64,000 nt of DNA from Planctomycetales bacterium 71-10 (GTDB lineage: Bacteria; Planctomycetota; Planctomycetia; Isosphaerales; Isosphaeraceae). Shown one piece after another: positions 42,161 to 51,189 of the stretch (the stretch's first letter is position 1; every line of letters starts with the position of its first letter). Where the stretch lies: contig MKTT01000089.1 in NCBI GenBank assembly GCA_001898385.1, positions 75,265-139,264 of the forward strand. Reading direction: 5' to 3'. The notes beneath the pieces were generated by a model. The model was given only the letters and a program-made list of their open reading frames with translations, was not told the origin of the DNA and did not search any database. A program made the translations under genes and the position numbers.

Positions 42161-43615
42161 TCGCTCGTTCCTCCCCGCACTCGAACGGTCGGCCGATCGT
42201 CGCCACAGGTGCATCGCCGCGTAGGCGCGCCAGGGCCGCCAGGGCTCGGCCGCGGCGAGGGCCTCGGCGGGCGAGCGCGTCCCCAGGGCTTTCCGCAAAA
42301 CGAGGTCGTGGTGGGGGAAGGCGTCGGGCCGGCCCCAGGCCCGCATGGCGATGTAATCGGCGGTCCAGGGGCCGATGCCCGGGATCGTCATGAGCCGTTC
42401 CGGGTCGGGGCCGGGCTCCAGGGAGACGTCCCCGTCGCGGACCGCCGCGGCGAGGGCCCGCAGGCACTCCGCGCGGGAGCGGACCAGGCCGATCGCGGCC
42501 AGCTCGTCCAGGGTCACGGCGGCGACCCGCTCGGGCGAGGGGGTGAGCCGGTCCAGCTCCGGGAACGGCGTCTCGATCGGCTCGCCGAACGCGTAGGCGA
42601 ACCGGCTGGCGAGCGTCGTCGCCCCGCGCACCGAGACCTGCTGCCCCAGCACGGCGCGGACGGCCAGCTCGAAGGGATCGAACGCGCCGGGGACGCGCAG
42701 GCCGGGCGTGCGCCGGACGTCCTCGCGCAACCGGCCGTCGCGGGCCAGGTGGTCGTCGATCGCGTCGGGGGCGGCGTCGAGGTCGAACAGGCGGCGGAGC
42801 CGGGCCAGCAGGGAGGGCAGCCCGCGGGCCGCGGCGATCGGCAGGTCGACGGTGAGCGCATGGCGGCGCGGCGACGGCTCGACGCGGATCCAGCCGCCGA
42901 CGCCGCCGACGCTCACGGTCCGCAGGTAGGCGTCCGCCGTCACCCGCTCGACCCCCGCGACGGCCCGGGCCCGCAGGAAGTCGAGCAGGGCGTCCCAGGC
43001 GAACGGCGGGCGGTGGGCGAGGGTCAGTCGGATCCGCCCGTCCGGGGCCGTGCGGCCGGCCGACTTGCGGAGGTCGCCGGGCGTGAGGCGGTAGCGCGAG
43101 CGGAACAGGGCGTTGAACCGCCGGACGCTGGCGAAGCCGCTGGAGAACGCCACGTCGATGATCGGCAGCGACGTGTCGGTCAGGAGCCGCTTGGCCAGCA
43201 GCAGGCGATGCGTCTGGGCCAGCTCCACCGGCGAGACGCCCAGCTCGCGCCGGATCGCCCGGCGGAGGTGCCGCGGGCCCACGCCCAGCTCGCGGGCCAG
43301 GGCGTCGAGCCCGCGCCCGTCCATCGCCCCGGCCGCGATCCGCGACGCGGCGAGCCGGGCCGTCCGGCCGACGGCGTCCACCGGCGCGGCGCCCGGCGCC
43401 AGCTCGGGCCGGCAGCGACGGCAGGGGCGGAAGCCCTCCCGCTCGGCCGCCGCCGCCACCGGGTAGAACCGGCAGCGTTCGCGGCCGGGCGTCCGCGCCG
43501 GGCAGATCGGCCGGCAGTAGACCCCGGTCGACGTGACCCCGACGAAGAACACCCCGTCGAAGCGCGGGTCGCGGGCGGACAGGGCCCGATAGCAGAGGTC
43601 CGGTTCGAGTTCCAT
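42035..43615 (-). CDS. Ada-AlkA fusion: methyl-phosphotriester-sensing regulator/3-methyladenine glycosylase
   Basis: A 526-residue protein. The N-terminal Ada zinc domain has Cys34-x3-Cys38-x26-Cys65-x2-Cys68, the exact Ada spacing, the first being the methyl acceptor. An AraC-type helix-turn-helix follows (about 80-185), then an AlkA glycosylase (about 195-477) with [18 protein letters not shown] and catalytic Asp437 in [12 protein letters not shown]. It would sense alkylated DNA, activate repair genes and excise alkylated bases. The last ~49 residues (from SSAGRNERG, including [14 protein letters not shown]) are encoded by the palindromic repeat, so the native stop was lost. Confidence 0.9.
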   Translation of the reverse strand: MELEPDLCYRALSARDPRFDGVFFVGVTSTGVYCRPICPARTPGRERCRFYPVAAAAEREGFRPCRRCRPELAPGAAPVDAVGRTARLAASRIAAGAMDGRGLDALARELGVGPRHLRRAIRRELGVSPVELAQTHRLLLAKRLLTDTSLPIIDVAFSSGFASVRRFNALFRSRYRLTPGDLRKSAGRTAPDGRIRLTLAHRPPFAWDALLDFLRARAVAGVERVTADAYLRTVSVGGVGGWIRVEPSPRRHALTVDLPIAAARGLPSLLARLRRLFDLDAAPDAIDDHLARDGRLREDVRRTPGLRVPGAFDPFELAVRAVLGQQVSVRGATTLASRFAYAFGEPIETPFPELDRLTPSPERVAAVTLDELAAIGLVRSRAECLRALAAAVRDGDVSLEPGPDPERLMTIPGIGPWTADYIAMRAWGRPDAFPHHDLVLRKALGTRSPAEALAAAEPWRPWRAYAAMHLWRRSADRSSAGRNERGAPSETSEKGGDKHPSPLVGEGGRRPDEGATAVAPRGRRGL

Positions 43616-43683
43616 GGCCGAATCTTAGCGTCGGCTCGCCCCGAGTCTGGCCGTTTTCGGACCCGGGGGCGACGAATCTCGGA

Positions 43684-44298
43684 TCAGCCCACGAGGGGCG
43701 ATTTCTCCCCCCAAGACCCGCCGAAGACGAACTCCGCGAGCGGCTTCCGGCCCTTGGGCGTGAGGTCGCGGGAGCGGAGGTTCTCGCGGAGCGAGGCGGG
43801 GTCGCCGAGGTATCCGATCGCGATGCCGGTCAGCGGCTGGACGCCCTCGGGGACGTGGAACAGCTCGCGGACGCGGTCGGGGAGGATGCCGATCATCTGG
43901 TGGGCGTGCAGCCCCAGCGCGATCGCCTGGAGGGCCATCTGGGCGCTCGCCGAGCCCAGGTCGTGCTCGGCCGCCGCGTTCCGCTTGCCGTTGTACTTGT
44001 GGTTCAGGCTCGTGCAGCCGATCGCCAGAACCGGCGCCGCGCCGGCCCACGCCCGATTCCCCTCGACGAGGCAGGAGAACACCTTCTCATACGACTCCGG
44101 GTCGGCCCTGGTCGCGACGATGTACGACCAGGGCTGCTCGTTGTACGACGAGGCGGCCCAGCGCGCGGCCTCGAACAGCGACCGCAGGTCCTCGTCGGCG
44201 ACGGGGCGGTCGGCGAAGGCGTAGGGGCTCCAGCGGTGGGCGATCAGGTAGGCGATCGGGTGGTCGGGCTTCGCCCGTCGGATCTCTTCGGGGTTCAT
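43684..44298 (-). CDS. Nitroreductase-family flavoprotein
   Basis: A 204-residue protein of usual length with GGAG six bases before the ATG. FMN-binding family motifs: HRWSPYAFADRPVADEDLRSLFEAARWAASSYNEQPW, and EHDLGSASAQMALQAIALGLHAHQM and YLGDPASL near the C-terminus. The cytosolic enzyme reduces nitro compounds, quinones or similar with NAD(P)H; the natural substrate is unknown. It lies 68 bases upstream of the Ada-AlkA gene on the same strand and 61 bases downstream of the PSCyt1 gene. Confidence 0.9.
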   Translation of the reverse strand: MNPEEIRRAKPDHPIAYLIAHRWSPYAFADRPVADEDLRSLFEAARWAASSYNEQPWSYIVATRADPESYEKVFSCLVEGNRAWAGAAPVLAIGCTSLNHKYNGKRNAAAEHDLGSASAQMALQAIALGLHAHQMIGILPDRVRELFHVPEGVQPLTGIAIGYLGDPASLRENLRSRDLTPKGRKPLAEFVFGGSWGEKSPLVG

Positions 44299-44359
44299 GC
44301 AGGGCTCCGATACGTCGAACGGCGTGCGAGGGGTGCCTTCATGCGGGCGGCGCGCCGGC

Positions 44360-47300
44360 TCACTCCTTCGTCACGGCCTCGTCCAGGTTCAGCAGCACGC
44401 GGGCGACGGCCGTCCAGGAGGCCAGCTCGGCGGGGTCGACGCCCTCGGGGGCGGCGAGCAGGGGCGACGGCGGGCTCGCGACCTTCGCGCCGGCCACCAG
44501 GGCGGCGTCGAGGCCGCCGTCGCGGAAGCGGGCGAGCTGGGCGTCGCGGAAGGCCAGCACGCGGGCCCGCTCGTCGTCGCGAGGGGGGCGGCCGAGGACC
44601 AGGAGGAAGCCGCGGTCGACGCGGGCCTCGGGCGCGGCCGCCTCGCGGACGATCCGACGGCCGAGCGCCTGGGCGGCCTCCACGAAGACGACGTCGTTGA
44701 GCAGCGTGAGGGCCTGGAGCGGCGTGTTCGACCGCTCCCGGCGCGTGCAGGCGACGTCGGGCGAGGGGGCGTCCATCGTGGCGAACGCGGCGAACGGGGC
44801 GGTGCGCTTCAGGAACGTGTAGAGGCCGCGGCGGTAGCGGTCGGCGCCGACGCTGGGCGTCCACGCCTCCTGGCCGTAGGCCAGCGCCGTGGCCCCGTCG
44901 GGCTGGGGCGGCTTCACGCTCGGCCCGGCGAAGCGGTCGTCGAGCAGGCCGGCCGAGGCCAGGGCGATGTCGCGGATCGTCTCCGCGCCGACGCGGAACC
45001 GCGGCCCGCGCGCCAGCAGCGCGTTCCTGGGGTCGCGGGCGACCTGGTCCGGCGTCGCCTGGCTCGACTGCCGGTAGGTCGCGCTGGTGACGATCAGCCG
45101 GTGCATGGCCTTCAGGCTCCAGCCGCGGCGGGGGAACTCGGTGGCCAGCCAGTCGAGCAATTCGGGGTGCGTCGGCTTCTCGCCCTGCGTGCCGAAGTCC
45201 TCGGGCGTCGTCACCAGGCCGCGGCCGAAATACGCCTGCCAGAGCTGGTTCATCACCACGCGGCCGACCAGCGGGTTGTCGCCCGCGACCAGCCACCGGG
45301 CGAACGTCAGCCGGTTGCGCGGGGCGTCGGAGGGCAGGGGGTGCAGCACGGCCGGGACGCCGGGCTCGACGGGTTCGGCCGGCTTGAGGAACTCGCCGCG
45401 CTTGTGGATGCGGGTGGTCCGCGCGTGCTCCGGGTCGCGCTCGCGCATGACCATCGTCGTCGCGAACCTCGGCTTCGAGGCGCGAAGCTCGTCGATCGGC
45501 TTGCGGGCCTCGGCCAGTTCCGGGGCGACCGACAGGTAATAGCTCGCGAGCGCCTGGGCTTGGTCGGCCGAGCGGTGCGGGGGCTCGACGAGCAGGACTT
45601 CCTCGATCTCCGCCGGGACGCCCGAGGCCGCGACGGGGCGGGCGTCGGCGACGGAGAGGCGGAACCGGCCGATGGTCGTCTGGTGGATGAACTCCTGGTG
45701 GAGCGTCAGGCGGATCTCGGTCGGGCGGCCGTCCAGGTCCTCGGCCAGCTCGAAGACGGCGGCGTGCGGCTTGCCGACGCCCCCGGCGACGCTCCAGCCG
45801 GTGTCGGTCACGCCGTCGACGGCCAGCGCGGCGGAGCGATCCTTGGCGGCGTAGTCCTCGGTGACGCGGGCGAACTTGATCGGCCGGGGGGGCTCGGTCG
45901 AGCCCTCGGGGCGGGCCGTCGCCTCCACCTCGGTCAGCAGGAAGTCGCCCACCTGGAACAGCGGCGCGCGGCCGGGGCCGTTCTCGGGCAGGCTGGGGTC
46001 GGGGAGGACCTCCAGGCGGATCGCGGTCGCCTTTAGGTCGACCTTGAGGTCCACCTCGTACACGTCGTTGTTCGGCTTGTCGCCCGAGACCAGGACCGAG
46101 CCGTCGGGCCGGACGGTCATCGTCGCATTCTTGCGCGAGGCGACCTTGACGGGGGGCGCGACGGTCCAGCGGACGGGGTGGATGGACTTCTCCCACGCCT
46201 CCATCTTCGCCTTCAGCGAGTCCGGGCCCTCGGCCGGGTAGCGGGAGGGGAGGGCGGCCTCCATCTCGCGGGCCTTCGCCTCGATCGCCTCGCGACGGGC
46301 GGCGACGGCCGGGTCGGGGAGGTCGACCTCGGGCTCGTCGGCGTTGTCGAGGAACGCGAACAGTTGGTAATACTCGCGCTGGGTGATCGGGTCGTACTTG
46401 TGCGTGTGGCACTGGGCGCACTGGACGGTCAGCCCGAGCCAGGTCGTGCCGGTGGTGGCGACGCGGTCGACGACGGCGTTGAAGCGGAACTCCTCGACGT
46501 CGATGCCCCCTTCCTCGTTGATCATCGTGTTGCGGTGGAAGCCGGTCGCCGTGAGCTGGTCGGGGGTCGGATTCGGCAGCAGGTCGCCGGCGATCTGCTC
46601 GACGGTGAAGCGGTCGAAGGGCATGTCGGCGTTGAGGGCGCGGACGACCCAGTCGCGGAAGGGCCAGATGGAGCGCTCGCGGTCCTTCTCGTAGCCGTTG
46701 GTGTCGGCGTAGCGGGCGCGGTCGAGCCAGTGGCGGGCCCAGAGTTCGCCGTGCCGGGGCGAGTCCAGCAGGCGGTCGACCAGGCGCTCGTAGGCGTCGG
46801 CCCGGTCGTCGGCGAGGAACGCGTCGACCTCCTCGGGCGTCGGCGGCAGGCCGACCAGGTCCAGGCTCAGGCGGCGGATCAGGGTGCGGCGGTCGGCCTC
46901 GGGCGACGGCTCCAGACCCTCCTGATCCAGCCGGGCCAGGACGAAGGCGTCGATGGGGTTGCGGGCCGCGCCGGCGTGGGCGACGGCCGGGATCGCCGGG
47001 GGCTTCGGGGGGATGAACGACCAGTGGTCGGGGGCGTCGGGCTGGGCCGGCTTCGTCGCGCCGGCCCACTTCGCGCCGGCGTCGATCCAGGCGCGGAGGA
47101 CGCCGACCTCCTCGGCGGTGAGGGGGTCGCCGGAGCCGTCGGGGGGCATGGCCGAACCTTCATCCACCCGCGCGACGGCCTGGATCAGGAGGCTCTCGGC
47201 CGAGTCGCCGGGGACGATGACCGGGCCGGAGTCGCCGCCGGCCATGGCCTTGGCCTCGTCGTGGAGCGAGAGCCCCGCCTGGTGCTTCTTCGCCCCGTGG

Positions 47301-47467
47301 CAGCGGAGGCAGCTCCGCTCCAGCAGCGGGGCGACGTCGCGCGCGAAATCGACCTCGCGAGTCGCCGCCGGCGGCAGCTCGACGGGCTCGTCGCCCCTCG
47401 ACGCCGAGGTCGCCGCCAAGGCCGCCAGCACGCCCCATCCCAACTTCAAGCCGCATCGACGCATCAT
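44360..47467 (-). CDS. Secreted PSCyt1/DUF1549/DUF1553 haem protein
   Basis: A 1035-residue planctomycete protein with GGAGG six bases before the ATG. A signal peptide is followed by a cytochrome c-like PSCyt1 domain with CLRCH at residues 53-57 (haem site). DUF1549 (PSCyt2) spans about 150-360 (PIDAFVLARLDQEGLEPSPEADRRTLIRRLSLDLVGL), a beta-rich insert covers about 400-640, and DUF1553 spans about 720-1000 (NRLTFARWLVAGDNPLVGRVVMNQLWQAYFGRGLV; TRRERSNTPLQALTLLND). The role is unproven; exported electron transfer or glycan breakdown has been suggested. Confidence 0.95.
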   Translation of the reverse strand: MMRRCGLKLGWGVLAALAATSASRGDEPVELPPAATREVDFARDVAPLLERSCLRCHGAKKHQAGLSLHDEAKAMAGGDSGPVIVPGDSAESLLIQAVARVDEGSAMPPDGSGDPLTAEEVGVLRAWIDAGAKWAGATKPAQPDAPDHWSFIPPKPPAIPAVAHAGAARNPIDAFVLARLDQEGLEPSPEADRRTLIRRLSLDLVGLPPTPEEVDAFLADDRADAYERLVDRLLDSPRHGELWARHWLDRARYADTNGYEKDRERSIWPFRDWVVRALNADMPFDRFTVEQIAGDLLPNPTPDQLTATGFHRNTMINEEGGIDVEEFRFNAVVDRVATTGTTWLGLTVQCAQCHTHKYDPITQREYYQLFAFLDNADEPEVDLPDPAVAARREAIEAKAREMEAALPSRYPAEGPDSLKAKMEAWEKSIHPVRWTVAPPVKVASRKNATMTVRPDGSVLVSGDKPNNDVYEVDLKVDLKATAIRLEVLPDPSLPENGPGRAPLFQVGDFLLTEVEATARPEGSTEPPRPIKFARVTEDYAAKDRSAALAVDGVTDTGWSVAGGVGKPHAAVFELAEDLDGRPTEIRLTLHQEFIHQTTIGRFRLSVADARPVAASGVPAEIEEVLLVEPPHRSADQAQALASYYLSVAPELAEARKPIDELRASKPRFATTMVMRERDPEHARTTRIHKRGEFLKPAEPVEPGVPAVLHPLPSDAPRNRLTFARWLVAGDNPLVGRVVMNQLWQAYFGRGLVTTPEDFGTQGEKPTHPELLDWLATEFPRRGWSLKAMHRLIVTSATYRQSSQATPDQVARDPRNALLARGPRFRVGAETIRDIALASAGLLDDRFAGPSVKPPQPDGATALAYGQEAWTPSVGADRYRRGLYTFLKRTAPFAAFATMDAPSPDVACTRRERSNTPLQALTLLNDVVFVEAAQALGRRIVREAAAPEARVDRGFLLVLGRPPRDDERARVLAFRDAQLARFRDGGLDAALVAGAKVASPPSPLLAAPEGVDPAELASWTAVARVLLNLDEAVTKE

Positions 47468-47730
47468 GGTTCCCCTCCGTCTGATGCTCGATTATCCCAA
47501 CCGGGGGCGGAAAAGGCGACCCAGCCCTCGCGACGGGGGATTTCGGACTGGACTCGGGGGCGATTCCGTGCAGAATGCCGGCCGCCATGTCTGATCCCTA
47601 TCCGTGACGATACGGAACGATCGGCGCGGGGCCGGGGCAAGGAAGCCCGCGGGCCCGGGGCGCCGGTCCTGATCGCCCCCGGTCCGTCGACTGCACCTGG
47701 GCGGCAACCCGACGAGCAAGGAGGTTCGCC

Positions 47731-48645
47731 GTGACGCCGAATCCCCAGGGGCGGCCTCACTTCGCCGATCCCCCGGGCCGCCAGCCGGCCCGCACCTGGA
47801 GGCGCGACGCGCCCGGGGTGGACGCGACGTGGGAAGGCCCCCCGCCGTTCCTCTCGGTCGTGATCCCCGCGAAGGACGAGGCCGAGGGCCTCCCCCGGCT
47901 GCTGGCCGAGGTCGCCGCGGCCCTGCGCCCGCTCTGCGGCCGGGACGAGCCGCGGGAGTCGCGCCTGGGCGGCTTCGAGGTGGTCTTGGTCGACGACGGC
48001 TCGGCCGACGACACGCCCCGCGTGCTCCGCGACCTGGAGGTCGACTTCCCCGAGCTGCGGCCGATCCGCCTGCGCGAGAACGTCGGCCAGTCGGCCGCGA
48101 CCGCGGCGGGCCTCCGCGCCGCGCGGGGGGCCTGGGTCGCCACGCTGGACGCCGACCTCCAGAACGACCCGGCCGACCTGGCGGCCCTCTGGCGGACGCT
48201 CCCCGGCCACGACGCCGCCCTGGGCTGGCGCCGCGAGCGCCGCGACAAGTGGAGCCGCCGCGTGGTCAGCCGATGGGCGAACCGGGTCCGCAACGCGGTC
48301 CTGGGCCAGTCGATCCGCGACACCGGCTGCTCGGTCCGGATCTTCCGCCGCGACCTGGCCCTGCGACTGCCGCTGTTCCGCGGCTCGCACCGGTTCCTGG
48401 GCCCGCTGCTGCTCCGCGAGGGGGCGAGCGTGGTGCAGATCCCGGTGAGCCACCGCGCACGGCCGCACGGGACGTCGCACTACAACTTCCGGAACCGCTC
48501 GTTCCGCGTGGTCGTCGACCTGCTGGGCGTCGCCTGGCTGATGCGCCGGCCGCTGCGGTACGAGGCCGTCGAGCCCGGCTGGGACGGACCGGCCTCGGGG
48601 GCGGGCGCGGGCCGCGAGCGTGCCTTGGCGGGCGGGGCCCGATGA
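47731..48645 (+). CDS. Family 2 glycosyltransferase (polyprenyl-phosphate sugar synthase-like)
   Basis: A 304-residue protein starting at GTG with AAGGAGG upstream. GT-A fold motifs: PFLSVVIPAKDEAEGLPRLL, FEVVLVDDGSADDT, RENVGQSAATAAGLRAARG, TLDADLQNDPADL and the late HRARPHGTSHYNF. This is the DPM1/GtrB pattern that makes polyprenyl-phosphate-linked sugars at the inner membrane. No C-terminal membrane helices are seen. It overlaps the LABN gene by ATGA; together they look like the loading and flipping half of a lipid-linked sugar pathway. Confidence 0.88.
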   Translation: MTPNPQGRPHFADPPGRQPARTWRRDAPGVDATWEGPPPFLSVVIPAKDEAEGLPRLLAEVAAALRPLCGRDEPRESRLGGFEVVLVDDGSADDTPRVLRDLEVDFPELRPIRLRENVGQSAATAAGLRAARGAWVATLDADLQNDPADLAALWRTLPGHDAALGWRRERRDKWSRRVVSRWANRVRNAVLGQSIRDTGCSVRIFRRDLALRLPLFRGSHRFLGPLLLREGASVVQIPVSHRARPHGTSHYNFRNRSFRVVVDLLGVAWLMRRPLRYEAVEPGWDGPASGAGAGRERALAGGAR

Positions 48646-49001
48646 CCATGCGACTCCTCGCCACCCCCGGCTTCTGGCTGGTCGTCGGCTTCGCGGGCCA
48701 GGGCCTGTTCACGCTCCGCTTCGTCGTGCAATGGCTGGCCTCGGAGCGCTCGGGCCGGGTCGTGGTGCCGGCGTCGTTCTGGTGGCTGAGCATCCTCGGC
48801 GCGGTCGCGCTCCTCTCCTACGCGATCTCGCGCCGGGATCCCGTGATCGCCCTGGGCCAGTCGATGGGGGTCGTCGTCTACATCCGGAACCTGATGCTGG
48901 AGAAGGGGGGCGGCACGGACCCCGCGGCTCCCGAGCCCGCCCCCGCGATCCCCGCGCCCCACTTCGACGCCGAGCCGGCGCGGGCGGGCCTGGGCCGATG
49001 A
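48642..49001 (+). CDS. Lipid-A-disaccharide synthase N-terminal-like (LABN) membrane protein
   Basis: A 119-residue protein. ATG 48642 overlaps the stop of the GT2 gene. Three helices (FWLVVGFAGQGLFTLRFVVQWL, FWWLSILGAVALLSYAI and ALGQSMGVVVYIRNLML) fit the LABN domain, a small unit related to EmrE-like transporters that is often paired with GT2 enzymes, probably helping move a lipid-linked sugar across the membrane. The C-terminal ~30 residues are Pro/Ala-rich. It is followed closely by the secreted hydrolase gene. Confidence 0.88.
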   Translation: MTMRLLATPGFWLVVGFAGQGLFTLRFVVQWLASERSGRVVVPASFWWLSILGAVALLSYAISRRDPVIALGQSMGVVVYIRNLMLEKGGGTDPAAPEPAPAIPAPHFDAEPARAGLGR

Positions 49002-49030
49002 GATCACCCGAAGGATGGGGAGAGAGGTCG

Positions 49031-50563
49031 ATGTTCGCGTTCCTGAGGAGAGAGGACCGGGCCGCCCGCCGCCGCCCCCCCGCACGCTTCGGGTCGCCCG
49101 AGGCGCTGGAGGACCGGCTGGCGCTGAGCGCGACGGCCTCGGCCGTCGTCCTGGAGTCGGCCACCACGGCCGACTCGCGCTCGGTGGAGGTCCGCTACAA
49201 GGCCGACGCCACGTCGACGGCCCGGCCGCTGACCTTCGGCGTCTACCGCTCGGCCGACGCGACGTTCGACGCGTCCGACGAGGCGGTCGCGTCCTACGCC
49301 GCCCCGATCGCCGATCGCACGCCCGGGTCGCACGACCTGACGATCCCGATCCCCGACGGCCTGCCCATCGACGTCGCCCGGCCTTACGTCCTGGTGGTCG
49401 CCAACCCCGACGCCGCCGGCGCGAGCGACCCGGGCCGCGTCGCCTCGTTCCGCAAGTTCTCGATCGCCGTCGTCGCCCACGGCGGCATCATCAACACGAG
49501 CTGGACCTACGGCTCCCCCTGGCAGCTCCAGATCGCCCGCCTGATGCAGGATGCCGGCTACGACGCCGTCATCCCCTTCAACTGGATCGCCGAGAGCCAC
49601 CAGCCGGGCCACGCCGCGCCCCAGGGATTGCGCGTCGTCAACCAGATCCAGGACCTGCTGGACAAGCTCCCCGACGATACGATCGTCGACCTCCACCTGG
49701 TGGGCCACAGCCAGGGCGCGCTGGTGAACACGATCGCCCTCATGAAGCTCGACGAGGACGCGCCGGCGCAGCTCCGAGGAGGCTGGATCAAGGACACGCT
49801 CCTGGATCCCCACGCGGCCAACAACTACGTCCCGGGGCAGATGAGCACGTCCAAGTCGCCGGTCGGCATCCTCGCCCGGATGATCGTCACGGGCTACCAG
49901 GCGAGGGCCAAGGATCCGACCGTCTCCATCCCCCCCAACGTGGACGAGGCCGAGGTCTTCTACCAGCACACCAAGATCCAGGACGTCCACAAGATCCAGG
50001 CCAGCGGCTACAACCTCTGGGGCCAGGTCCCGGTCCCCAGCCAGGGTGCCGCGCCCGTCCACTACTACAACCTGACGCAGACCAGCGCGACCCACAGCGG
50101 GGCGACCGGCGTCCAATTCTGGTACCGGAACTTCGTGGCGACCACGCTCGCCGACGGGGCGCCCCTGGTGGAGGAGCTGCGGCTCGACGGCTCGCTCACC
50201 AACGCGACGCCCACGCCCTGGACGCCGGAGACCGACCGCGCCGCGCGGACCGTGGAGAACTGGGGCCCGGACCTGGTCGTGCAGGGCGACCGCCCGACCT
50301 TCTCCGGCACCGCCGCGCCGGGCGCGACCGTCCGCGTCTACGTCGGCCCCACGTCCGACCTGACGAAGGTGCGCCCGCTCGACGTGGCCACGGCCGACGC
50401 CTCCGGGAACTGGAGCGTCGCGGCCGATCGGGACCTCGCCGACGGCCGCTACCGCGCCGTGGCGATGGCCTACTCGCCCGACCACCACACCCGCCCCGCC
50501 TACGCCGTCGTCTCCATGGCCCCGATGGGCCGCTTCTGGATCGGCGGCGATCCGCGGGCGTGA
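49031..50563 (+). CDS. Secreted alpha/beta hydrolase with planctomycete N-terminal motif and Ig-like tail
   Basis: A 510-residue protein. I prefer the ATG at 49031, with GAGAGG upstream, to the earlier ATG at 48998 that overlaps the LABN stop. The N-terminus has the planctomycete export-associated phrase SPEALEDRLALS (residues 22-33). A ~100-residue beta domain follows, then a lipase-like alpha/beta hydrolase (AVVAHGGIINTSW; LHLVGHSQGALVNTIALMKL with Ser227 in GHSQG) and a C-terminal Ig-like domain (about 415-505: GDRPTFSGTAAPGATVRVYVG). It may be a surface lipase/esterase. Close spacing suggests co-transcription with the GT2/LABN pair. Confidence 0.8.
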   Translation: MFAFLRREDRAARRRPPARFGSPEALEDRLALSATASAVVLESATTADSRSVEVRYKADATSTARPLTFGVYRSADATFDASDEAVASYAAPIADRTPGSHDLTIPIPDGLPIDVARPYVLVVANPDAAGASDPGRVASFRKFSIAVVAHGGIINTSWTYGSPWQLQIARLMQDAGYDAVIPFNWIAESHQPGHAAPQGLRVVNQIQDLLDKLPDDTIVDLHLVGHSQGALVNTIALMKLDEDAPAQLRGGWIKDTLLDPHAANNYVPGQMSTSKSPVGILARMIVTGYQARAKDPTVSIPPNVDEAEVFYQHTKIQDVHKIQASGYNLWGQVPVPSQGAAPVHYYNLTQTSATHSGATGVQFWYRNFVATTLADGAPLVEELRLDGSLTNATPTPWTPETDRAARTVENWGPDLVVQGDRPTFSGTAAPGATVRVYVGPTSDLTKVRPLDVATADASGNWSVAADRDLADGRYRAVAMAYSPDHHTRPAYAVVSMAPMGRFWIGGDPRA

Positions 50564-50564
50564 G

Positions 50565-51161
50565 TCACACGGTCCCGGCGGCCGGCGAGGCTCCGACGCC
50601 GAACCAGGCCGGGAGCGAGCGCCCCCCTGCCTCGACGTCCTCATCCGTCCAGCAGCCCCCCACCGGGCGGAACGCCAGGACCAGGCCCGTCTCGACGCCG
50701 CGCGATTCCAGGAGCCCCTCCCAGGCCGTCGCGACGTGACGGAGGTTGTCGCCGAACCACCGTTCCTCGGGCGTCGAGGAACGGCCGCCGATCCCCAGGA
50801 GCAGTCGATCCGGGCGCAGCCTCGGCCTCAGCGCCGACAAGGCCGGCCCGCCCAGGAAGGCGACGTCGATCGAATCCGAGAGCGCGGTCGCGGCCTCGAC
50901 GCCGAGCCTCGACGTGAAGTGCAAGGCGCCGGCGGTCGTCCAGGGGTCGACGAATCGGACGAACGCGACGACGGGCGGGGCCTCGGCGTGACGTTCCAGG
51001 GCGTCGGCCAGGGCGAGCATGCTCGACACCGCCGCCGGGTCCTCGACGCGCGGCCCGTCGCCTCGATCCAGGGCGGAAGCCGACCAGCCCGCGACGAGCC
51101 GCTCGACCTCCCGCGCGAGCGGCCCGGCGACCTTGGCCATCGTGATCCACGTCACGCCCAC
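50565..51161 (-). CDS. Hypothetical protein
   Basis: A 198-residue protein with a GTG start and GGAGG eight bases upstream; an ATG at 51140 is the alternative. No signal peptide or membrane helix is seen. It contains ALADALERHAEAPPVVAFVRFVDPWTTAGALHF, RLRPDRLLLGIGGRSSTPEERWFGDNL and VETGLVLAFRPVGGCW, which suggest a compact alpha/beta fold. I recognise no family. It lies 28 bases downstream of the C69 peptidase gene on the same strand and ends one base from the convergent hydrolase gene. Confidence 0.6.
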   Translation of the reverse strand: MGVTWITMAKVAGPLAREVERLVAGWSASALDRGDGPRVEDPAAVSSMLALADALERHAEAPPVVAFVRFVDPWTTAGALHFTSRLGVEAATALSDSIDVAFLGGPALSALRPRLRPDRLLLGIGGRSSTPEERWFGDNLRHVATAWEGLLESRGVETGLVLAFRPVGGCWTDEDVEAGGRSLPAWFGVGASPAAGTV

Positions 51162-51189
51162 GGGCGGGGCCTCCTCGGTCGGGCGCGAC

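Noticed and set aside
43684..43715. Possible repeat-derived tail on the nitroreductase (SPLVG at the C-terminus)
   Set aside because: Only about 13 bases match the repeat family and the frame ends normally; the match is too short to claim insertion.
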